Origin: Eledone cirrhosa
Taxonomy: Eukaryota; Mollusca; Cephalopoda; Octopoda; Eledonidae
Length of the DNA stretch: 64,000 nt
Reading direction: 5' to 3'
NCBI GenBank assembly: GCA_964016885.1
Contig: OZ024744.1
Coordinates: 115,981,302 to 116,045,301 of the forward strand
The translations under genes were made by a program, and so were the position numbers. Shown here piece after piece: positions 13,434 to 28,600 of the stretch. The notes beneath the pieces are model-generated. The model had not been told where the DNA came from and ran no database searches. It saw only the letters and a program-made list of their open reading frames with translations. The number at the start of each line of letters is the position of its first letter. Within the stretch, counting starts at the first letter, position 1.

Positions 13434-15931
13434 AATGTTTCTCATATCTTGTCTCTCTGTCTCTCTCTATATATAATGTCTCTCATATCTTGTCTCTCTC
13501 TCTCTCTATATATATAAAGTCTCTCATATCTTGTCTCTCTCTATATATACAATGTCTCTCATATCTTGTCCCTCTCTCTCTATATATATATAATGTCTCT
13601 CATATCTTATCTCTCTCTCTCTATATATATAAAATGCCTCTCATATCTTGTCTCTCTCTCTCTCTATATATATAATGTCTCTCATATCTTGTCTCACTCT
13701 CTCTATATATATAATGTCTCTCATATCTTGTCTCTCTCTTTCTCTATATATATAATGTCTCTCATATCTTGTCTCTCTCTCTATATATATATATAATGTC
13801 TCTCATATCTTGTCTCTCTCTCTATATATATATTATGTCTCTCATATCTTGTCTCTCTCTATATATATATAATGTCTCTCATATCTTGTCTCTCTCTCTA
13901 TATATATAATGTCTCTCATATCTTGTCTCTCTCTATATATATATAATGTCTATCATATATTGTCTCTCTCTCTCTATATATATAATGTCTCTCATATCTT
14001 GTCTCTCTGTCTCTCTCTATATATAATGTCTCTCATATCTTGTCTCTCTCTCTCTATATATATATAAAGTCTCTCATATCTTGTCTCTCTCTCTATATAC
14101 AATGTCTCTCATATCTTGTCTCTCTCTCTATCTATATATATAATGTCTCTCATATCTTGTCTCTCTCTATATATATATAATGTCTCTCATATCTTGTCCC
14201 TCTCTCTCTATAAATAATGTTTCTCATATCTTGTCCCTCCCTCTCTATATATATATAATGTCTCTCATATCTTGTCTCTCTCTCTCTATATATATATATA
14301 TAATGTCTCTCATATCTTGTCTCTCTCTCTATATATACAATGTCTCTCATATCTTGTCTCTTTCTCTATATATATATAATGTCTCTCATATCTTGTCTCT
14401 CTCTCTATATATATATAATGTCTCTCATATCTTGTCTCTCTCTCTATATATATAATGTCTCTCATATCTTATCTCTCTCTCTCTATATATATAAAGTCTC
14501 TCATATCTTGTCTCTCTCTCTATATATAATGTCTCTCATATCTTGTGTCTCTCTCTCTCTCTATATATATAATGTCTCTCATATCTTGTCTCTCTCTCTA
14601 TATATATAATGTCTCTCATATCTTGTCTCTCTCTCTCTATATATATAATGTCTCTCATATCTTGTCTCTCTCTCTATATATATATAATGTCTCTCATATC
14701 TTGTATCTCTCTCTATATATATAATGTCTCTCATATCTTGTCTCTCTCTATATATATATAATGTCTCTCATATCTTGTCTCTCTCTATATATATAATGTC
14801 TCTCATATCTTGTCTCTCTCTCTATATATATAATGTCTCTTATATCTTGTCTCTCTCTCTCTATATATATAATGTCTCTCATATCTTGTCTCTCTGTCTC
14901 TCTCTATATATAATGTCTCTCATATCTTGTCTCTCTCTCTCTATATATATAAAGTCTCTCATATCTTGTCTCTCTCTCTATATACAATGTCTCTCATATC
15001 TTGTCTCTCTCTCTCTATATATATATAATGTCTCTCATATCTTGTCTCTCTCTCTATTTATATATAATGTCTCTCATATCTTGTCTCTCTCTCTATATAT
15101 ATAATGTCTCTCACATCTTATCTCTCTCTCTATATATATATATAATGTCTCTCATATCTTGTCTCTGTCTCTCTATATATATATAATGTCTCTCATATCT
15201 TGTCTCTCTCTCTCTCTATATATATGTAATGTCTCTCATATCTTGTCTCTCTCTCTATATATATAATGTCTCTCATATCTTGTCTCTCTCTCTATATGTA
15301 TATAATGTCTCTCATATCTTGTCTCTCTCTCTCTATATATATAATGTCTCTCATATCTTGTCTCTCTCTCTATATATATATAATGTCTCTCATATCTTGT
15401 CTCTCTCTCTCTCTATATATAATGTCTCTCATATCTTATCTCTCTCTCTATATATATAATGTCTCTCATATCTTGTCTCTCTCTCTCTCTATATATATAA
15501 TGTCTCTCATATCTTGTCTCTCTCTCTATATGTATATAATGTCTCTCATATCTTGTCCCTCTCTCTCTATATATATAATGTCTCTCATATCTTGTCTCTC
15601 TCCCTCTCTCTCTATATAATGTCTCTCATATCTTGTCTCTCTCTCTATATATATATATAATGTCTCTCATATCTTGTCTCTCTCTCTATATATATAATGT
15701 CTCTCATATCTTGTCTCTCACTCTATATACATATAATGTCTCTCATATCTTGTCTCTCTCTCTATATATATAATGTCTCTCATATCTTGTCTCTCTCTCT
15801 CTATATATATATATAATGTCTCTCATATCTTGTCTCTCTCTCTATATATATATAATGTCTCTCATATCTTGTCCCTCTCTCTCTATAAATAATGTTTCTC
15901 ATATCTTGTCCCTCTCTCTCTATATATATAT
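13434..15931. repeat. 2,498-bp HOR block, copy 2
   Basis: Second copy of the block at 10,936-13,433, with the same variant units in the same order (TATAAATAATGTTTCTC at about 14,210, ATATGTATATAATG at about 15,295). The two copies part company at about 15,932, where copy 1 runs on into copy 2 and copy 2 runs on into new sequence. That is the expected geometry of a simple tandem duplication by unequal exchange. The right part of this copy also lies inside the 5,511-bp duplication. Confidence 0.9.
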
Positions 15932-18900
15932 AATGTCTCTCATATCTTGTCTCTCTCTCTATATATATAATGTCTCTAATATCTTGTCTCTCTCTTATAT
16001 ATATAATGTCTCTCATATCTTGTCTTTCTCTCTATATATATAATGTCTCTCATATCTTATCTCTGTCTCTCTATATATATAAAATGCCTCTCATATCTTG
16101 TCTCTCTCTCTCTATATATATATAATGTCTCTCATATCTTGTCTCTCTGTCTATATATATAATGTCTCTCATATCTTGTCTCTCTCTCTATATATATATG
16201 TAATGTCTCTCATATCTTGTCTCTCGCTCTATATATACAATGTCTCACATATCTTGTCTCTCTCTCTATATATATATAATGTCTCTCATATCTTGTCTCT
16301 CTCTATATATAATGTCTCTCATATCTTGTCGCTCTCTCTCTATATATATAATGTCTCTCATATCTTGTCTCTCTCTCTCTATATATAATGTCTCTCATAT
16401 CTTGTCTCTCTCTCTCTATATATATAATGTCTCTCATATCTTGTCTCTCTCTATATATATATAATGTCTCTCATATCTTGTCACTCTCTCTCTATATATA
16501 TAATGTCCCTCATATCTTGTCTCTCTCTCTCTATATATATATAATGTCTCTCATATCTTGTCTCTCTCTCTATATATACAATGTCTCTCATATCTTGTCT
16601 CTCTCTCTATATATATATAATGTCTCTCATATCTTGTCTCTCTCTCTCTATATATATAATGTCTCTCATATCTTGTCTCTCTCTCTATATATATAATGTC
16701 TCTCATATCTTATCTCTCTCTTTATATATATATAAAGTCTCTCATATCTTGTCTCTCTCTCTATATATAATGTCTCTCATATCTTGTCTCTCTCTCTCTC
16801 TATATATATATAATGTCTCTCATATCTTGTCTCTCTCTCTATATATATAATGTCTCTCATATCTTGTCTCTCTCTATATATATATAATGTCTCTCATATC
16901 TTGTCGCTCTCTATATATATAATGTCTCTCATATCTTGTCTCTCTCTATATATATATATAATGTCTCTCATATCTCGTCTCTCTCTCTATATATATATAT
17001 AATGTCTCTCATATCTTGTCTCTCTCTCTCTATATATATATAATGTCTCTCATAGCCTGTCTCTCTCTCTCTATATATATAATGTCTCTCATATCTTGTC
17101 TCTCTCTCTCTATATATAATGTCTCTCATAACTTGTCTCTCTGTCTCTCTCTATATATAATGTCTCTCATAACTTGTCTCTCTCCTTATATATATAATGT
17201 CTCTCATATCTTGTCTCTCTCTCTATATATATAATGTCTCTCATATCTTGTCTCTCTCTCTCGATATATAATGTCTATCATATCTTGTCTCTCTCTCTCT
17301 ATATATATAATGTCTCTCATATCTTGTCTCTCTCTATATATAATGTCTCTCATATCTTGGCTCTCTCTATATATATATAATGTCTCTCATCTTGTCTCTC
17401 TCTATATATATAATGTCTCTCATATCTTGTCTCTCTCTCTATATATATAATGTCTCTCATATCTTGTCTCTCTGTCTCTCTCTATATATAATGTCTCTCA
17501 TATCTTGTCTCTCTCTCTCTCTCTATATATATATAAAGTCTCTCATATCTTGTCTCTCTCTCTCTCTATATATATAATGTCTCTCATATCTTGTCCCTCT
17601 CTCTCTATAAATAATGTTTCTCATATCTTGTCCCTCTCTCTCTATATATATATAATGTCTCTCATATCATGTCTCTCTCTATATATATATAATGTCTCTC
17701 ATATCTTGTCTCTCTCTCTATATATATATATAATGTCTCTCATATCTAGTCTCTCTCTCTATATATATAATGTCTCTCATATCTTTTCTCTCTCTCTCTA
17801 TATATATAAAATGCCTCTCATATCTTGTCTCTCTCTCTCTATATATATATAGTGTCTCTCATATCTTGTCTCTCTGTCTATATATATAATGTCTCTCATA
17901 TCTTGTCTCTCTCTCTCTATATATATATAATGTCTCTCATATCTTGTCTCTCTCTCTATATATATATAATGTCTCTCATATCTTGTCTCACTCTCTATAT
18001 ATATATAATGTCTCTCATATCTTGTCTCTCTCTCTATATATATATATAATGTCTCTCATATCTTGTCTCTCTCTCTCTATATATAATGTCTCTCATATCT
18101 TGTCTCTCTCTCTATATATATATATTATGTCTATCATATCTTGTCTCTCTCTATATATATAATGTCTCTCATATCTTGTCTCTCTCTCTCTCTATATATA
18201 TAATGTCTCTCATATCTTGTCTCTCTCTATATATATACAATGTCTCTCATATCTTGTCTCTCTATATATATAATGTCTCTCATATCTTGTCTCTCTCTAT
18301 ATATATAATGTCTCTCATATCTTGTCGCTCTCTCTCTATATATATAATGTCTCTCATATCTTGTCTCTCTCTATATATATAATGTCTCTCATATCTTGTC
18401 ACTCTCTCTCTATATATATAATGTCTCTCATATCTTGTCTCTCTCTCTCTCTATATATATAATGTCTCTCATATCTTGTCTCTCTCTCTATATATACAAT
18501 GTCTCTCATATCTTGTCTCTTTCTCTATATATATATAATGTCTCTCATATCTTGTCTCTCTCTCTATATATATAATGTCTCTCATATCTTGTCTCTCTCT
18601 CTATATATATAATGTCTCTCATATCTTATCTCTCTCTCTATATATATATAAAGTCTCTCATATCTTGTCTCTCTCTCTATATATAATGTCTCTCATATCT
18701 TGTGTCTCTCTCTCTCTCTATATATATAATGTCTCTCATATCTTGTCTCTCTCTCTATATATATATAATGTCTCTCATATCTTGTCTCTCTCTCTATATA
18801 TACAATGTCTCTCATATCTTGTCTCTCTCTCTATATATACAATGTCTCTCATATCTTGTCTCTCTCTCTATATATATATAATGTCTCTCATATCTTGTCT

Positions 18901-19950
18901 CTCTCTCTATATATATAATGTCTCTCTTATCTTGTTGCTCTCTCTATATATGTATAATGTCTCTCATATCTTGTCTCTCTCTCTATATATACAATGTCTC
19001 TCATATCTTGTCACTCTCTCTCTTTATATACAATGTCTCTCATATCTTGTCTCTCTCTCTCTCTCTCTATATATATAATGACTCACATATCTTGTCTCTC
19101 TCTCTATATATATATGTAATGTCTCTCATATCTTGTCTCTCTCTCTCTCTATAATAATGTCTCTCATATCTTGTCCCTCTCTCTCTATATATAATGTCTC
19201 TCATATCTTGTCTCTCTCTATATATATATAACGTCTCTCATATCTTGTCTCTCTCTCTCTCTATATAAATAATGTCTCTCATATCTTGTCCCACTCTCTC
19301 TATATATATAATGTCTCTCATATCTTGTCTCTCTCTCTCTATATATAATGTCTCTCATATCTTGTCCTTCTCTCTCTATATATAATGTCTCTCATATCTT
19401 GTCTCTCTCTCTATATATATAATGTCTCTCATATCTTGTCTCTCTCTCTCTATATATATAATGTCTCTCATATCTTGTCTCTCTCTCTCTATATATATAA
19501 TGTCTCTCATATCTTGTATCTCTCTCTCTATATATATATATATAATGTCTCTCATATCTTGTCTCTCTCTCTCTATATATATAATGTCTCTCATATTTTG
19601 TCGCCCTCTCTCTATATATATAATGTCACTCATATCTTGTCGCTAGCTCTCTCTATATATAATGTCTCTCATATCTTGTCTCTCTCTCTATATATTTATA
19701 ATGTCTCTCATATCTTGTCTCTCTCTGTCTATATATATATAATGTCTCTCATATCTTGTCTCTCTCTCTCTATTTATATATAATGCCTCTCATATCTTGT
19801 CTCTCTCTCTATATATATAATGTCTCTCATATCTTGTCTCTCTCTATATATATAATGTCTCTCATATCTTGTCACTCTCTCTCTATTTATATAATGTCTC
19901 TCACATCTTGTCTCTCTCTCTATATATAATGTCTCTCATATCTTGTCTCT
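14440..19950. repeat. 5,511-bp HOR block, copy 1
   Basis: From about 14,440 the sequence matches the stretch that starts about 19,951 at a constant offset of 5,511 bp, over the full length. Shared rare landmarks include TCGATATATAATG (about 17,271 and 22,782), the shortened core TCTCTCATCTTG (about 17,384 and 22,895), ATAGTGTCTC (about 17,850 and 23,361), AATGACTCACATATC (about 19,078 and 24,589), TATAATAATG (about 19,150 and 24,661) and GTCGCTAGCTC (about 19,640 and 25,151). Edges are known to about one or two units. Confidence 0.88.
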
Positions 19951-22900
19951 CTCTCTATATATATAATGTCTCTCATATCTTATCTCTCTCTCTCTATATA
20001 TATAAAGTCTCTCATATCTTGTCTCTCTCTCTATATATAATGTCTCTCATATCTTGTGTCTCTCTCTCTCTCTATATATATAATGTCTCTCATATCTTGT
20101 CTCTCTCTCTATATATATAATGTCTCTCATATCTTGTCTCTCTCTCTATATATATATAATGTCTCTCATATCTTGTCTCTCTCTCTATATATATATAATG
20201 TCTCTCATATCTTGTATCTCTCTCTATATATATAATGTCTCTCATATCTTGTCTCTCTCTATATATATATAATGTCTCTCATATCTTGTCTCTCTCTATA
20301 TATATAATGTCTCTCATATCTTGTCTCTCTCTCTATATATATAATGTCTCTTATATCTTGTCTCTCTCTCTCTATATATATAATGTCTCTCATATCTTGT
20401 CTCTCTGTCTCTCTCTATATATAATGTCTCTCATATCTTGTCTCTCTCTCTCTATATATATAAAGTCTCTCATATCTTGTCTCTCTCTCTATATACAATG
20501 TCTCTCATATCTTGTCTCTCTCTCTCTATATATATATAATGTCTCTCATATCTTGTCTCTCTCTCTATTTATATATAATGTCTCTCATATCTTGTCTCTC
20601 TCTCTATATATATAATGTCTCTCACATCTTATCTCTCTCTCTATATATATATATAATGTCTCTCATATCTTGTCTCTGTCTCTCTATATATATATAATGT
20701 CTCTCATATCTTGTCTCTCTCTCTCTCTATATATATGTAATGTCTCTCATATCTTGTCTCTCTCTCTATATATATAATGTCTCTCATATCTTGTCTCTCT
20801 CTCTATATGTATATAATGTCTCTCATATCTTGTCTCTCTCTCTCTATATATATAATGTCTCTCATATCTTGTCTCTCTCTCTATATATATATAATGTCTC
20901 TCATATCTTGTCTCTCTCTCTCTCTATATATAATGTCTCTCATATCTTATCTCTCTCTCTATATATATAATGTCTCTCATATCTTGTCTCTCTCTCTCTA
21001 TATATATATAATGTCTCTCATATCTTGTCTCTCTCTCTATATGTATATAATGTCTCTCATATCTTGTCCCTCTCTCTCTATATATATAATGTCTCTCATA
21101 TCTTGTCTCTCTCCCTCTCTCTCTATATAATGTCTCTCATATCTTGTCTCTCTCTCTATATATATATATAATGTCTCTCATATCTTGTCTCTCTCTCTAT
21201 ATATATAATGTCTCTCATATCTTGTCTCTCACTCTATATACATATAATGTCTCTCATATCTTGTCTCTCTCTCTATATATATAATGTCTCTCATATCTTG
21301 TCTCTCTCTCTCTATATATATATATAATGTCTCTCATATCTTGTCTCTCTCTCTATATATATATAATGTCTCTCATATCTTGTCCCTCTCTCTCTATAAA
21401 TAATGTTTCTCATATCTTGTCCCTCTCTCTCTATATATATATAATGTCTCTCATATCTTGTCTCTCTCTCTATATATATAATGTCTCTAATATCTTGTCT
21501 CTCTCTTATATATATAATGTCTCTCATATCTTGTCTTTCTCTCTATATATATAATGTCTCTCATATCTTATCTCTGTCTCTCTATATATATAAAATGCCT
21601 CTCATATCTTGTCTCTCTCTCTCTATATATATATAATGTCTCTCATATCTTGTCTCTCTGTCTATATATATAATGTCTCTCATATCTTGTCTCTCTCTCT
21701 ATATATATATGTAATGTCTCTCATATCTTGTCTCTCGCTCTATATATACAATGTCTCACATATCTTGTCTCTCTCTCTATATATATATAATGTCTCTCAT
21801 ATCTTGTCTCTCTCTATATATAATGTCTCTCATATCTTGTCGCTCTCTCTCTATATATATAATGTCTCTCATATCTTGTCTCTCTCTCTCTATATATAAT
21901 GTCTCTCATATCTTGTCTCTCTCTCTCTATATATATAATGTCTCTCATATCTTGTCTCTCTCTATATATATATAATGTCTCTCATATCTTGTCACTCTCT
22001 CTCTATATATATAATGTCCCTCATATCTTGTCTCTCTCTCTCTATATATATATAATGTCTCTCATATCTTGTCTCTCTCTCTATATATACAATGTCTCTC
22101 ATATCTTGTCTCTCTCTCTATATATATATAATGTCTCTCATATCTTGTCTCTCTCTCTCTATATATATAATGTCTCTCATATCTTGTCTCTCTCTCTATA
22201 TATATAATGTCTCTCATATCTTATCTCTCTCTTTATATATATATAAAGTCTCTCATATCTTGTCTCTCTCTCTATATATAATGTCTCTCATATCTTGTCT
22301 CTCTCTCTCTCTATATATATATAATGTCTCTCATATCTTGTCTCTCTCTCTATATATATAATGTCTCTCATATCTTGTCTCTCTCTATATATATATAATG
22401 TCTCTCATATCTTGTCGCTCTCTATATATATAATGTCTCTCATATCTTGTCTCTCTCTATATATATATATAATGTCTCTCATATCTCGTCTCTCTCTCTA
22501 TATATATATATAATGTCTCTCATATCTTGTCTCTCTCTCTCTATATATATATAATGTCTCTCATAGCCTGTCTCTCTCTCTCTATATATATAATGTCTCT
22601 CATATCTTGTCTCTCTCTCTCTATATATAATGTCTCTCATAACTTGTCTCTCTGTCTCTCTCTATATATAATGTCTCTCATAACTTGTCTCTCTCCTTAT
22701 ATATATAATGTCTCTCATATCTTGTCTCTCTCTCTATATATATAATGTCTCTCATATCTTGTCTCTCTCTCTCGATATATAATGTCTATCATATCTTGTC
22801 TCTCTCTCTCTATATATATAATGTCTCTCATATCTTGTCTCTCTCTATATATAATGTCTCTCATATCTTGGCTCTCTCTATATATATATAATGTCTCTCA

Positions 22901-25460
22901 TCTTGTCTCTCTCTATATATATAATGTCTCTCATATCTTGTCTCTCTCTCTATATATATAATGTCTCTCATATCTTGTCTCTCTGTCTCTCTCTATATAT
23001 AATGTCTCTCATATCTTGTCTCTCTCTCTCTCTCTATATATATATAAAGTCTCTCATATCTTGTCTCTCTCTCTCTCTATATATATAATGTCTCTCATAT
23101 CTTGTCCCTCTCTCTCTATAAATAATGTTTCTCATATCTTGTCCCTCTCTCTCTATATATATATAATGTCTCTCATATCATGTCTCTCTCTATATATATA
23201 TAATGTCTCTCATATCTTGTCTCTCTCTCTATATATATATATAATGTCTCTCATATCTAGTCTCTCTCTCTATATATATAATGTCTCTCATATCTTTTCT
23301 CTCTCTCTCTATATATATAAAATGCCTCTCATATCTTGTCTCTCTCTCTCTATATATATATAGTGTCTCTCATATCTTGTCTCTCTGTCTATATATATAA
23401 TGTCTCTCATATCTTGTCTCTCTCTCTCTATATATATATAATGTCTCTCATATCTTGTCTCTCTCTCTATATATATATAATGTCTCTCATATCTTGTCTC
23501 ACTCTCTATATATATATAATGTCTCTCATATCTTGTCTCTCTCTCTATATATATATATAATGTCTCTCATATCTTGTCTCTCTCTCTCTATATATAATGT
23601 CTCTCATATCTTGTCTCTCTCTCTATATATATATATTATGTCTATCATATCTTGTCTCTCTCTATATATATAATGTCTCTCATATCTTGTCTCTCTCTCT
23701 CTCTATATATATAATGTCTCTCATATCTTGTCTCTCTCTATATATATACAATGTCTCTCATATCTTGTCTCTCTATATATATAATGTCTCTCATATCTTG
23801 TCTCTCTCTATATATATAATGTCTCTCATATCTTGTCGCTCTCTCTCTATATATATAATGTCTCTCATATCTTGTCTCTCTCTATATATATAATGTCTCT
23901 CATATCTTGTCACTCTCTCTCTATATATATAATGTCTCTCATATCTTGTCTCTCTCTCTCTCTATATATATAATGTCTCTCATATCTTGTCTCTCTCTCT
24001 ATATATACAATGTCTCTCATATCTTGTCTCTTTCTCTATATATATATAATGTCTCTCATATCTTGTCTCTCTCTCTATATATATAATGTCTCTCATATCT
24101 TGTCTCTCTCTCTATATATATAATGTCTCTCATATCTTATCTCTCTCTCTATATATATATAAAGTCTCTCATATCTTGTCTCTCTCTCTATATATAATGT
24201 CTCTCATATCTTGTGTCTCTCTCTCTCTCTATATATATAATGTCTCTCATATCTTGTCTCTCTCTCTATATATATATAATGTCTCTCATATCTTGTCTCT
24301 CTCTCTATATATACAATGTCTCTCATATCTTGTCTCTCTCTCTATATATACAATGTCTCTCATATCTTGTCTCTCTCTCTATATATATATAATGTCTCTC
24401 ATATCTTGTCTCTCTCTCTATATATATAATGTCTCTCTTATCTTGTTGCTCTCTCTATATATGTATAATGTCTCTCATATCTTGTCTCTCTCTCTATATA
24501 TACAATGTCTCTCATATCTTGTCACTCTCTCTCTATATATACAATGTCTCTCATATCTTGTCTCTCTCTCTCTCTCTATATATATATAATGACTCACATA
24601 TCTTGTCTCTCTCTCTATATATATATGTAATGTCTCTCATATCTTGTCTCTCTCTCTCTCTATAATAATGTCTCTCATATCTTGTCCCTCTCTCTCTATA
24701 TATAATGTCTCTCATATCTTGTCTCTCTCTATATATATATAACGTCTCTCATATCTTGTCTCTCTCTCTCTCTATATAAATAATGTCTCTCATATCTTGT
24801 CCCACTCTCTCTATATATATAATGTCTCTCATATCTTGTCTCTCTCTCTCTATATATAATGTCTCTCATATCTTGTCCTTCTCTCTCTATATATAATGTC
24901 TCTCATATCTTGTCTCTCTCTCTATATATATAATGTCTCTCATATCTTGTCTCTCTCTCTCTATATATATAATGTCTCTCATATCTTGTCTCTCTCTCTA
25001 TATATATATAATGTCTCTCATATCTTGTATCTCTCTCTCTCTATATATATATATAATGTCTCTCATATCTTGTCTCTCTCTCTCTATATATATAATGTCT
25101 CTCATATTTTGTCGCCCTCTCTCTATATATATAATGTCACTCATATCTTGTCGCTAGCTCTCTCTATATATAATGTCTCTCATATCTTGTCTCTCTCTCT
25201 ATATATTTATAATGTCTCTCATATCTTGTCTCTCTCTGTCTATATATATATAATGTCTCTCATATCTTGTCTCTCTCTCTCTATTTATATATAATGCCTC
25301 TCATATCTTGTCTCTCTCTCTATATATATAATGTCTCTCATATCTTGTCTCTCTCTATATATATAATGTCTCTCATATCTTGTCACTCTCTCTCTATTTA
25401 TATAATGTCTCTCACATCTTGTCTCTCTCTCTATATATAATGTCTCTCATATCTTGTCTC
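19951..25460. repeat. 5,511-bp HOR block, copy 2
   Basis: Second copy of the 5,511-bp block. Differences from copy 1 are few. Several are places where the (TC)n/(TA)n boundary has moved while total length stays the same, for example at about 19,060 versus 24,571. The match to copy 1 ends near 25,460-25,470. From there to about 25,640 this copy matches 35,286-35,453 instead, showing that the composite copy on the right was made from a template like this one. Confidence 0.88.
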
Positions 25461-25659
25461 TCTCTCTATATATATATAATGTCTCTCATATCTTGTCTCT
25501 CTCTCTATATATACAATGTCTCTCATATCTTGTCACTCTCTCTATATATATATAATGTCTCTCATATCTTGTCTCTCTCTCTATATATATATATAATGTC
25601 TCTCATATCTTGTCTCTCTCTCTCTATATATATATAATGTCTCTCATATCTTGTCTCTC

Positions 25660-28600
25660 TCTCTATATATATAATGTCTCTCATATCTTGTCTTTCTCTC
25701 TATATATATAAAGTCTCTCATATCTTATCTCTCTCACACTATATATATAAAATGCCTCTCATATCTTGTCTCTCTCTCTATATATATATATAATGTCTCT
25801 CATATCTTGTCTCTCTGTCTATATATATAATGTCTCTCATATCTTGTCTCTCTCTCTATATATATATATAATGTCTCTCATATCTTGTCTCTCTCTATAT
25901 ATACAATGTCTCTCATATCTTGTCTCTCTCTCTATATATATATAATGTCTCTCATATCTTGTCTCTCTCTATATATAATGTCTCTCATATCTTGTCGCTC
26001 TCTCTCTATATATATAATGTCTCTCATATCTTGTCTCTCTCTATATATATATAATGTCTCTCATATCTTGTCTCTCTCTCTCTATATATATAATGTCTCT
26101 CATATCTTGTCTCTCTCTATATATATAATGTCTCTCATATCTTGTCACTCTCTCTCTATATATATAATGTCTCTCATATCTTGTCTCTCTCTCTCTATAT
26201 ATATATAATGTCTCTCATATCTTGTCTCTCTCTCTATATATACAATGTCTCTCATATCTTGTCTCTCTCTCTATATATATATAATGTCTCTCATATCTTG
26301 TCTCTCTCTCTATATATATATAATGTCTCTCATATCTTGTCTCTCTCTCTATATATATAATGTCTCTCATATCTTATCTCTCTCTCTATATATATATAAA
26401 GTCTCTCATATCTTGTCTCTCTCTCTATATATAATGTCTCTCATATCTTGTCTCTCTCTCTCTCTATATATATATAATGTCTCTCATATCTTGTCTCTCT
26501 CTCTCTATATATAATGTCTCTCATATCTTGTCTCTCTCTATATATATATAATGTCTCTCATATCTTGTCTCTCTCTATATATATAATGTCTCTCATATCT
26601 TATCTCTCTCTCTATATATATATAATGTCTCTCATATCTCGTCTCTCTCTCTATATATATATATAATGTCTCTCATATCTTGTCTCTCTCTCTCTATATA
26701 TATATAATGTCTCTCATAGCCTGTCTCTCTCTCTCTATATATATAATGTCTCTCATATATTGTCTCTCTCTCTATATATATAATGTCTCTCATAACTTGT
26801 CTCACTGTCTCTCTCTATATATAATGTCTCTCATAACTTGTCTCTCTCCTTATATATATAATGTCTCTCATATCTTGTCTCTCTCTCTCTATATATATAA
26901 TGTCTCTCATATCTTGTCTCTCTCTCTATATATATAATGTCTATCATATCTTGTCTCTCTCTCTATATATATATAATGTCCCTCATATCTTGTCTCTCTC
27001 TCTCTATATATATAATGTCTCTCATATCTTGTCTCTCTCTCTATATATATAATGTCTCTCGTATCTTGGCTCTCTCTCTATATATATAATGTCTCTCATA
27101 TCTTGTCTCTCTCTATATATATAATGTCTCTCATATCTTGTCTCTCTCTCTATATATATAATGTCTCTCATATCTTGTCTCTCTCTCTCTATATATATAA
27201 TGTCTCTCATATCTTGTCTCTCTGTCTCTCTCTATATATAATGTCTCTCATATCTTGTCTCTCTCTCTCTATATATATATAAAGTCTCTCATATCTTGTC
27301 TCTTTCTCTCTCTATATATATAATGTCTCTCATATCTTGTCCCTCTCTCTCTATAAATAATGTTTCTCATATCTTGTCTCTCTCTCTATATATATATAAT
27401 GTCTCTCATATCTTGTCTCTCTCTCTATATATATAATGTCTCTCATATCTTGTCTCTCTCTCTCTCTATATATATAATGTCTCTCATATCTTGTCTCTCT
27501 CTCTCTCTCTATATAAAATGCATCTCATATCTTGTCTCTCTCTCTATATATATATATAATGTCTCTCATATCTTGTCTCTCTGTCTCTATATATAATGTC
27601 TCTCATATCTTGTCTCTCTCTCTCTCTATATATATAATGTCTCTCATATCTTGTCTCTCTCTCTCTATATATATAATGTCTCTCATATCTTGTCTCACTC
27701 TCTATATATATATAATGTCTCTCATATCTTGTCTCTCTCTCTCTATATATATATAATGTCTCTCATATCTTGTCTCTCTCTCTCTCTATATATATAATGT
27801 CTCTCATATCTTGTCTCTCTCTCTATATATATATTATGTCTCTCATATCTTGTCTCTCTCTATATATATAATGTCTCTCATATCTTGTCTCTCTCTCTCT
27901 ATATATATAATGTCTCTCATATCTTGTCTCTCTCTCTATATATACAATGTCTCTCATATCTTGTCTCTCTCTCTATATATATATAATGTCTCTCATATCT
28001 TGTCTCTCTCTATATATATAATGTCTCTCATATCTTGTCGCTCTCTCTCTATATATATAATGTCTCTCATATCTTGTCTCTCTCTATATATATAATGTCT
28101 CTCATATCATGTCACTCTCTCTCTATATATATAATGTCTCTCATATCTTGTCTCTCTCTCTCTCTATATATATAATGTCTCTCATATCTTCTCTCTCTCT
28201 CTATATATACAATGTCTGTCATATCTTGTCTCTTTCTATCTATATATATAATGTCTCTCATATCTTGTCTCTCTCTCTATATATATATAATGTCTCTCAT
28301 ATCTTGTGTCTCTCTCTCTATATATATATATAATGTCTCTCATATCTTGTCTCTCTCTCTCTATATATATAATGTCTCTCATATCTTGTCTCTCTCTCTA
28401 TATATATATAATGTCTCTCATATTTTGTCTCTCTCTATATATATATAATGTCTCTCATATCTTGTCTCTCTCTCTCTATATATATAATGTCTCTCATATC
28501 TTGTCTCTCTCTCTATATATATACTGTCTCTCATATCTTGTCTCTCTCTCTATATATATATAATGTTTCTCATATCTTGTCTCTCTGTCTCTCTCTATAT

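Larger units (their letters stand above)
831..27070. repeat. Marker unit family GTATCTTGGC (7 copies)
   Basis: Seven units carry the double change CATATCTTGTC to GTATCTTGGC: 831, 3,147, 3,847, 6,000, 6,975, 9,556 and 27,061. All seven are followed by the same series of neighbouring units for at least 200 bp. The family is confined to domain 1 and its composite copy and is not seen after 27.1 kb. A related unit with only the second change (CATATCTTGGCTC) lies at about 17,351, 22,862 and 32,483. Confidence 0.85.
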